41,287 nucleotides of DNA from Acinetobacter rudis (lineage in GTDB: Bacteria; Pseudomonadota; Gammaproteobacteria; Pseudomonadales; Moraxellaceae), in the NCBI RefSeq assembly GCF_000829675.1, contig NZ_BBRX01000038.1, forward strand, positions 1-41,287, in the 5' to 3' direction. The position numbers and the translations under genes were made by a program. Shown piece by piece: positions 36,377 to 41,287 of the stretch. The stretch's first letter is position 1. Each line of letters opens with the position of its first letter. Under the pieces are notes generated by a model. It had not been told where the DNA came from. It saw only the letters and a list, made by a program, of their open reading frames with translations, and did not search any database.

Positions 36377-37143
36377 GTTATTTAAGCCTTAATGCAGTTG
36401 ATGCACTGTATTCAAATAAAACTGTATTAAAAAATATTTGTCTAGGCCCTTTAGCCCAAGGTCACTTACATGTGTTATTAGGCGCAAATGCTGCAGGAAA
36501 ATCCACACTATTAAAACGGATCTATGGTGAGATTCAAGGACAAGGTCAAATTTTTTGGGGGCAACAGCTGCTTTCAAAAATCAAAAGAGATGATCCGCTT
36601 TTTCCAAGATATGTCCCACAAGATACCCATATGGCTTCAACGATGACTGTGTTTGAAGCGATTTTAGTTCCCCTCAAACAATCAGGCCGTTGGCAAGTTT
36701 CTAAAGTAGATATTGAGCGAATCGAACATCTGTTGCAACGTCTTTCAATCGAGGCACTCGCCTCAAGAAAGCTACAGCATTTAAGTGGTGGGCAACGACA
36801 GTTAGTCGCTATTGCTCAGGCTTTAATTTGTCAGCCTAAAATTTTATTGCTCGATGAACCTACCAGTGCTTTAGATTTGCATCATCAATTTGAATTACTC
36901 AGTTTATTAAAAGACATAGCACGTGAACAAGATATTTGTATATTGACCATCTTGCACGATATTAATCTCTCTTTGAACTTTGCAGATACCATTAGTGTGC
37001 TGCATCATGGTCAGATCTATGCCAGTGGTCTCCCCAAACAAGTCATTACGCGTCAAATGCTTGCAGATGTTTATCGGGTTCAAGCCCAAATTATTCAAAA
37101 CCCAGCACTCCCTGCTGTTGTTGTGGTTGAAGCAGCTTTATAA
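36373..37143 (+). CDS. Iron-siderophore ABC importer ATPase
   Basis: The 256-residue ATPase has Walker A GANAAGKST (37-45), signature LSGGQ (137-141), Walker B ILLLDEPTSALD (157-168) and H-loop ILHDINLSLNFADT. It is of the FecE/FepC type and is coupled by ATGA overlap to the permease gene. It ends 18 nt before the convergent TetR gene; no clear terminator separates them. Confidence 0.93.
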   Translation: MSYLSLNAVDALYSNKTVLKNICLGPLAQGHLHVLLGANAAGKSTLLKRIYGEIQGQGQIFWGQQLLSKIKRDDPLFPRYVPQDTHMASTMTVFEAILVPLKQSGRWQVSKVDIERIEHLLQRLSIEALASRKLQHLSGGQRQLVAIAQALICQPKILLLDEPTSALDLHHQFELLSLLKDIAREQDICILTILHDINLSLNFADTISVLHHGQIYASGLPKQVITRQMLADVYRVQAQIIQNPALPAVVVVEAAL

Positions 37144-37161
37144 CTCTGTCTCTCACAGAAT

Positions 37162-37773
37162 TTACTTGTTTAATTCACCATGACCTAGCATTTTTAAATA
37201 TTGCAAGGCAATTTGTTCAGAAAAATCAGCCGTATTTTCAAGTTGATTGGCAATAGCTTCATCGGCTACTCCATGAACACCGCAGTAAATTAACAGCGCG
37301 GTCAATCGAGCTTGTCCCAAAGACCAGATCCCTGCTTGCTCTCCACCAACGAGGATCTGCAACAACTGCTCAAGCATCATGTTCTTTTCGCTATTTTTAC
37401 GTTCGTGGTGGTGGACACCAAACACAATATCATGCACAGGATAAGTCTCTAGATAGGTTTGGACATTTGTCGCAATCCAGACCTTAAACTGACTTACCCA
37501 ATCATCTGCTGCACATTGCCTTACTGCGTTATCCAAGACCCCAATAAAAAACTCAATATATTGTTTCTTTAATGCTTCAATAATATGTTGCTTGGATTCG
37601 AAGTAATGATAAAAAGTACCTTTAGCCACACCTGCACGCGCAATAATCTCACTAATGGTCGTGGCTTCTACACCTTTTTCTAAGAATAAAGTTTGCGCTG
37701 CACTCATCAGCTCATCAATCCGGACTTCTGCGGGCTTAGTACGTCGTTTATTGATCTGAGATGAAGATGACAT
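37162..37773 (-). CDS. TetR/AcrR-family regulator of locus B (inferred)
   Basis: The 203-residue regulator has an N-terminal helix-turn-helix: ELMSAAQTLFLEKGVEATTISEIIARAGVAKGTFYHYFESKQHIIEAL in pieces (about 22-69). The C-terminal domain has a HHHERKNSEKN segment after VFGV. It is convergent to the ABC operon. Two related perfect palindromes (32560-32580 and 34099-34119) in locus B fit the operator type of this class, so it probably represses the MFS, receptor and ABC genes. No such site lies before its own gene, so autoregulation is not suggested. The start ATG 37773 has GGAA upstream. Confidence 0.88.
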   Translation of the reverse strand: MSSSSQINKRRTKPAEVRIDELMSAAQTLFLEKGVEATTISEIIARAGVAKGTFYHYFESKQHIIEALKKQYIEFFIGVLDNAVRQCAADDWVSQFKVWIATNVQTYLETYPVHDIVFGVHHHERKNSEKNMMLEQLLQILVGGEQAGIWSLGQARLTALLIYCGVHGVADEAIANQLENTADFSEQIALQYLKMLGHGELNK

Positions 37774-38099
37774 AAGGTTCCGAATATTTATAGACTGCCT
37801 ACATTATAAGTGAGCCATCAGCAATCCACAATTTTACAAGGTGAGCTGTATCAATAATACAAGTTAAATAAACAATATCTCTGCAACAACAGCTTCAGAT
37901 CACTCACAACACCCTGATAGATAGGTCAACATCGAGTCATTTAAGGACATCTCGCTCTTTCACGCTGCATTTTTCTTGAACTCAAATATTTTTTAGATAA
38001 ATTAACTATTAAGTTCCTTTTTTAGATCTACTTATCAATATTACAAACGTAGAAATGAATCAATAAATTAGGTTTTCATCATACGTAAAGGAGTTATTC
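37774..38099. other. 326-bp divergent intergenic region
   Basis: It lies between the minus-strand TetR gene and the plus-strand hydrolase gene and must hold both promoters. I find no Fur box, TetR-type palindrome, repeat or open frame worth naming. AAAGGAG at about 38087-38093 is the ribosome site of the hydrolase gene. Confidence 0.5.
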
Positions 38100-39047
38100 A
38101 TGCAAACTGAACGTCATAAAATTCAAGGCAGAAAAGTAAAATTTGATTTCTCCGATTCTGATTTAATTTGGATTCCTAATGACCATTTTTCTTCACACAT
38201 GATTAATGGTGTAAATCTATTATTACCTGCTGGCGAATTTTGGTTCTGTCGAGTGTACAACAAGGCCTTGCCTTATATTACTGACGAACAGTTAAAACAA
38301 GATGTGATTGGTTTTATTCGCCAAGAAGCAATCCATGCCAATGCACATATATTGGGTCAACAGTATTTAACCTCACATGATGTCGATATTGACCATATCA
38401 AAAAAATGGCTGACAAAATTTTTGGTTCTTTACTCTCAGAGCAACCACTTGGAATGAAAGCTCTCCAAAGAAAATCTATCGAACATCGTTGGTTGGTATT
38501 TCGTGTAGGGATTATTGCAGCCATTGAACATTTTACAGGTATTCTAGGCCAATGGTGTTTGGACAATAAATCTTGGGATGAATTTAACTCAGATCCAGTC
38601 ATTGCTGATTTATTCCGCTGGCATTTGGCTGAAGAAGTTGAACATCGTACCGTTGCTTTCGACTTATTTGCTCATTTAGTTCCAAATAAAGCGACATTCT
38701 ACGTCTATCGCCAAGCATTAATGGCGATTATCTTTCCACTGTTTATGTATTTACTCACTGAGTCGGCGCGCAGTATTGCCACAAATGATCTTGATCAAAA
38801 TATACAAAAAATGGTGAAAAAAACCTTCATCCGCTGGTTAATAGAAATTGAAAGTGTGGGTCGTAAAACTCAAAATATCCCGACTTTTAGTTTTTTAACC
38901 AAATCAACAATTCGTTGGATGTCACCAGCTTTCCACCCTATTGATGAAGGAAATACTGAACAAGCCTTGGCCTATTTAAATCAATCCCCAGCAGTCAAGC
39001 TTGCTCAATTTTATGAAAATGAAAAAGCCAGCCAATTAAAAAATTAA
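38100..39047 (+). CDS. PF10118 metal-dependent hydrolase-like protein
   Basis: The 315-residue protein has a helical-bundle metal site suggested by FIRQEAIHANAH (about 72-83), IAAIEHFTG (about 139-147) and WHLAEEVEHRTVAFD (about 179-193). This Glu/His pattern is that of PF10118 'predicted metal-dependent hydrolase' proteins, common in Acinetobacter and often near fatty-acid or transport genes. A short hydrophobic segment IIFPLFMYLLT lies near 218. Its reaction is not established. A strong ribosome site (AAAGGAG, 6-nt spacing) fixes the start. It appears monocistronic. Confidence 0.85.
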   Translation: MQTERHKIQGRKVKFDFSDSDLIWIPNDHFSSHMINGVNLLLPAGEFWFCRVYNKALPYITDEQLKQDVIGFIRQEAIHANAHILGQQYLTSHDVDIDHIKKMADKIFGSLLSEQPLGMKALQRKSIEHRWLVFRVGIIAAIEHFTGILGQWCLDNKSWDEFNSDPVIADLFRWHLAEEVEHRTVAFDLFAHLVPNKATFYVYRQALMAIIFPLFMYLLTESARSIATNDLDQNIQKMVKKTFIRWLIEIESVGRKTQNIPTFSFLTKSTIRWMSPAFHPIDEGNTEQALAYLNQSPAVKLAQFYENEKASQLKN

Positions 39048-39067
39048 CCAGACGCAATCTATCAGCG

Positions 39068-39099
39068 AAAAAAAAAGCCACACTCTGGGAAGTGTGGCT
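39068..39099 (-). terminator. Rho-independent terminator of the Na/Pi cotransporter gene
   Basis: A 9-bp stem AGCCACACT/AGTGTGGCT with a 6-nt loop is followed on the minus strand by nine T residues. It lies about 120 nt after the 39221 stop. The plus strand has only CAAAAC after the stem, so the hairpin may serve the convergent hydrolase gene only weakly. Confidence 0.85.
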
Positions 39100-39220
39100 C
39101 AAAACTTAGCTCTTCATGTTGAACATTGTAATGTATATAAACTGACTTATTTATTTAATTTTTAGAACACATTATCCTAAATATCAAACGATATCGTTTA
39201 TCTTCATAACAATATAATGA

Positions 39221-40813
39221 TTAATGGCCCTCATCTATACTTTCATAAAGTACATTGGAAAAACGATAACTGTGAGCAATCAAGCGATCCATCCAACGCT
39301 GTGCAGCCAATAATTCCAGTCCCTTCGCTGCACTTAGTTGATGTACTTCACTATATTCCATGAGTTTTAATCGAATCTCGGCACGATGATTACTGGTCCA
39401 TTTTTTTAAATTGTTCAGCTCATCTCTTAAATGACTAATTAACTCTAGATCTGTAAGATTCATACCGTACTCCATATAGTTATCAATAATATGGACATAG
39501 TCTAAGGCCAACTGATATACCATAGGTTGAGTACGAAGTAAGCAGCCATATTCCATATGCTCTAAATCACTTCGTAGTACACGGACATAGATCATTACTC
39601 TTAATAAAGCTAAAAAACTCTTTTTTAATTCACTGTGTCCAACCAGTGCAATTTTCTCTAGATACTCTTCAACCTGTGCAATAACTTGGTCAAGTTCATC
39701 GAGCTGCTTTTGTTTAGGCAATATACCTTCTTTAATCAATAATCGTAAAATACTGAAAATCTCAAATAGACAATAATGAACCACCTGTCGAGCAGACTGT
39801 AATGCTGCACTTGGAACTTGCAAACTGGTCTCATCTAGACATGCCAAGATCGAAGGAGAATCATCAGGTAATATACGAATCACAAATGCCTCAAGTTGTT
39901 TAATCATCGGCATGAAAATAGCCGCACCCATTAAACTAAAGGCGGTATGAAATATCGCGAGTAAAATAACAGCATCAAAGTCTTGAAAATAAGCGACCTG
40001 TTGAGTTAAAGCAATAAAAGCAGGTGCCAACAGTATAAAAGCAACTGCTGCACTAACTAAGTTAAAAATCACATTGACAGCTACAGTGCGTTTTGCATTA
40101 ATTGATGCGCCAATCACAGACAAAACTGTGATACTTACTGCGCCAACATTTTGCCCAATCACCATAAATAAGGCTTGAGGAAAATCTACTGCACCACTGG
40201 CTAATGCGGCCATGGTTGCGGTAATTGCGGCAGTCGACGACTGTAAAACCATCGCCATAACAACGCCAATCAATACCAGTAATATTTTTGACCAAAAGCC
40301 CGAATAAGCCAATAATGTAAAATCACTTTGTTCTGAAAAACCCGCCATTGCTGCTTGTAACACATCAATACCGTAAAAAATCAAACCAAAACCAGCAATC
40401 ACTAAACCAAACAATGCTAAGCGATCTTTACACAGCAACTTGATAATCGCCCCAAGTGCAATTAAAGGTAAAGCAAACATTGAAATGGAGAACTTGAGTC
40501 CGACAAAAGCCACCAACCAACCGGTACTGGTTGTGCCGATATTGGCACCAATAATAATCCCAATTGCCTGTGCAAACGTGAGCGCACCTGCACTGACAAA
40601 ACCTATCGTTGCTACAGTCGTCGCTGTAGATGAATTGACTAAAATAGTTAAGCCAATCCCTGACAGCATGGCTTTAAATTTATTTGCAGTAAACTTGGTT
40701 AATAGTGCTTTTAATGTATTACCAGCAATTGATTTAAGGCTATCGGTCAGTAAAGTCATACCGATGAGGAATAAACCAACACCCCCACATAGCTCTGCGA
40801 TAATTTGCAGCAT
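39221..40813 (-). CDS. Na/Pi cotransporter family protein with PhoU-like C-terminus
   Basis: The 530-residue inner-membrane protein has the two inverted PF02690 repeats: LVNSSTATTVATIGFVSAG with GANIGTT (about 58-95) and VLQSSTAAITATMAALASGA with GQNVGAV (about 190-230), the QSST motifs of type II Na/phosphate carriers. Residues about 330-530 form a charged helical PhoU-like domain. It imports or balances phosphate across the inner membrane; substrate specificity is inferred from family. The start ATG 40813 is the only good one. It is a single-gene unit between two terminators. Confidence 0.92.
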   Translation of the reverse strand: MLQIIAELCGGVGLFLIGMTLLTDSLKSIAGNTLKALLTKFTANKFKAMLSGIGLTILVNSSTATTVATIGFVSAGALTFAQAIGIIIGANIGTTSTGWLVAFVGLKFSISMFALPLIALGAIIKLLCKDRLALFGLVIAGFGLIFYGIDVLQAAMAGFSEQSDFTLLAYSGFWSKILLVLIGVVMAMVLQSSTAAITATMAALASGAVDFPQALFMVIGQNVGAVSITVLSVIGASINAKRTVAVNVIFNLVSAAVAFILLAPAFIALTQQVAYFQDFDAVILLAIFHTAFSLMGAAIFMPMIKQLEAFVIRILPDDSPSILACLDETSLQVPSAALQSARQVVHYCLFEIFSILRLLIKEGILPKQKQLDELDQVIAQVEEYLEKIALVGHSELKKSFLALLRVMIYVRVLRSDLEHMEYGCLLRTQPMVYQLALDYVHIIDNYMEYGMNLTDLELISHLRDELNNLKKWTSNHRAEIRLKLMEYSEVHQLSAAKGLELLAAQRWMDRLIAHSYRFSNVLYESIDEGH

Positions 40814-40898
40814 GCAATACCCTCTACATCATTCGACAACGTTGACGATTTACTTATGAATCTTTCAACATGCTCGATTCATTTTAATTTTTTATTTG

Positions 40899-40933
40899 AA
40901 AAAAAAGGCAAGCTGTAAATATAACAGCTTGCC
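40899..40933 (-). terminator. Rho-independent terminator of the ABC-2 permease gene
   Basis: A perfect 10-bp stem GGCAAGCTGT/ACAGCTTGCC with a 7-nt loop is followed on the minus strand by eight T residues, 12 nt after the 40945 stop. Confidence 0.9.
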
Positions 40934-40944
40934 CTTCAAACAGA

Positions 40945-41287
40945 TTAAGCCATTGTGTGAATCGTGTCTTTGAATCGTTTCCAAGCCACATAGAAAAATA
41001 CTGAGGCAATTGCAATTAAGCAGAGAAAAGATGGCCAGACCACATCAAAACCAGCATTACGATAAAGAATAGCTTGTGCCAAAGAAACGAAGTGTGTTGT
41101 TGGCGCAACTAACATCACTTGTTGCACGAACTCAGGCATACTTTCTCTTGGAGTCAAACCTCCAGATAGCATTTGCATCGGAATCAACACTAGCATCATC
41201 AACAAACCAAACTGCGGCATTGACTTCGATATGGTAGCCATATAGATCCCCATTGAAGTCGTCGCAAATAATGTGAGCAAAGCCCCC
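40945..41287 (-). CDS. ABC-2 type permease, C-terminal part only
   Basis: The frame is open to the right edge, so the N-terminus is missing. The visible 113 residues have the ABC-2 end: SMPQFGLLMMLVLIPMQMLSGGLTPRESMPEFVQ, then APTTHFVSLAQAILYRNAGFDVVWPSFLCL and a last helix. This matches YhhJ/YbhS-type drug or lipid exporters. The substrate is unknown. No start can be chosen inside the window. Confidence 0.88.
   Translation of the reverse strand, partial: GALLTLFATTSMGIYMATISKSMPQFGLLMMLVLIPMQMLSGGLTPRESMPEFVQQVMLVAPTTHFVSLAQAILYRNAGFDVVWPSFLCLIAIASVFFYVAWKRFKDTIHTMA

Overview
The window looks like chromosomal DNA of a gamma-proteobacterium, most probably Acinetobacter. This rests on the AT-rich composition, the orphan T6SS vgrG islands, and a five-gene siderophore uptake order that matches the A. 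baumannii acinetobactin transport operon (bauD-C-E-B-A). I recognise no rRNA, tRNA, CRISPR array or intact insertion sequence. The genus is inferred from gene content only.

Region 1 (1-13577) is a type VI secretion cargo island without T6SS structural genes. Two paralogous vgrG genes lie on the minus strand. They share about 600 N-terminal residues at roughly 85% identity and have unrelated C-terminal tails. The vgrG at 9417-11981 is followed, with overlapping genes, by a DUF4123 adaptor, a 974-aa VasX-like pore-forming effector and a multi-pass membrane protein that is the likely immunity protein. The vgrG at 1679-4363 is followed by a gene running off the left edge that encodes a Tle1/DUF2235 phospholipase effector, of which 551 residues are visible. 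A secreted, probably DUF2931, protein lies on the plus strand beside the island.

Region 2 (13687-15078) is a methylenetetrahydrofolate-reductase-like protein with a Cys-rich C-terminal domain.

Region 3 (15233-37773) is an iron/siderophore region with two separate transport loci. Locus A (minus strand, 24830 down to 15233) has an exporter-fold ABC pair (YbtPQ/IrtAB/BarAB type), two FecCD permeases, an ATPase, a CeuE/VctP/BauB-like lipoprotein and a TonB-dependent receptor. A Fur box and a divergent TetR gene lie upstream. A GNAT gene and two unrecognised AT-rich genes follow. Next come a siderophore-interacting (ferric reductase) protein with its own Fur box, an unlisted 59-codon ORF behind it, and a SUMF1-family protein. 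Locus B has a second TonB receptor and a DHA2 MFS exporter on the minus strand, divergent from a second binding protein-permease-ATPase set, with a TetR gene at the end. Its divergent promoter region holds a Fur box and a perfect TetR-type palindrome that supplies the -35 elements for both directions. A second copy of the palindrome core lies before the receptor. No siderophore biosynthesis gene is visible, so the region looks like uptake and handling of siderophores made elsewhere in the genome or by other organisms.

Region 4 (38100-41287) is housekeeping-like: a PF10118 metal-dependent hydrolase, a Na/Pi cotransporter-PhoU protein, and the C-terminal end of an ABC-2 permease cut by the right edge. 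Strong minus-strand terminators separate these units.
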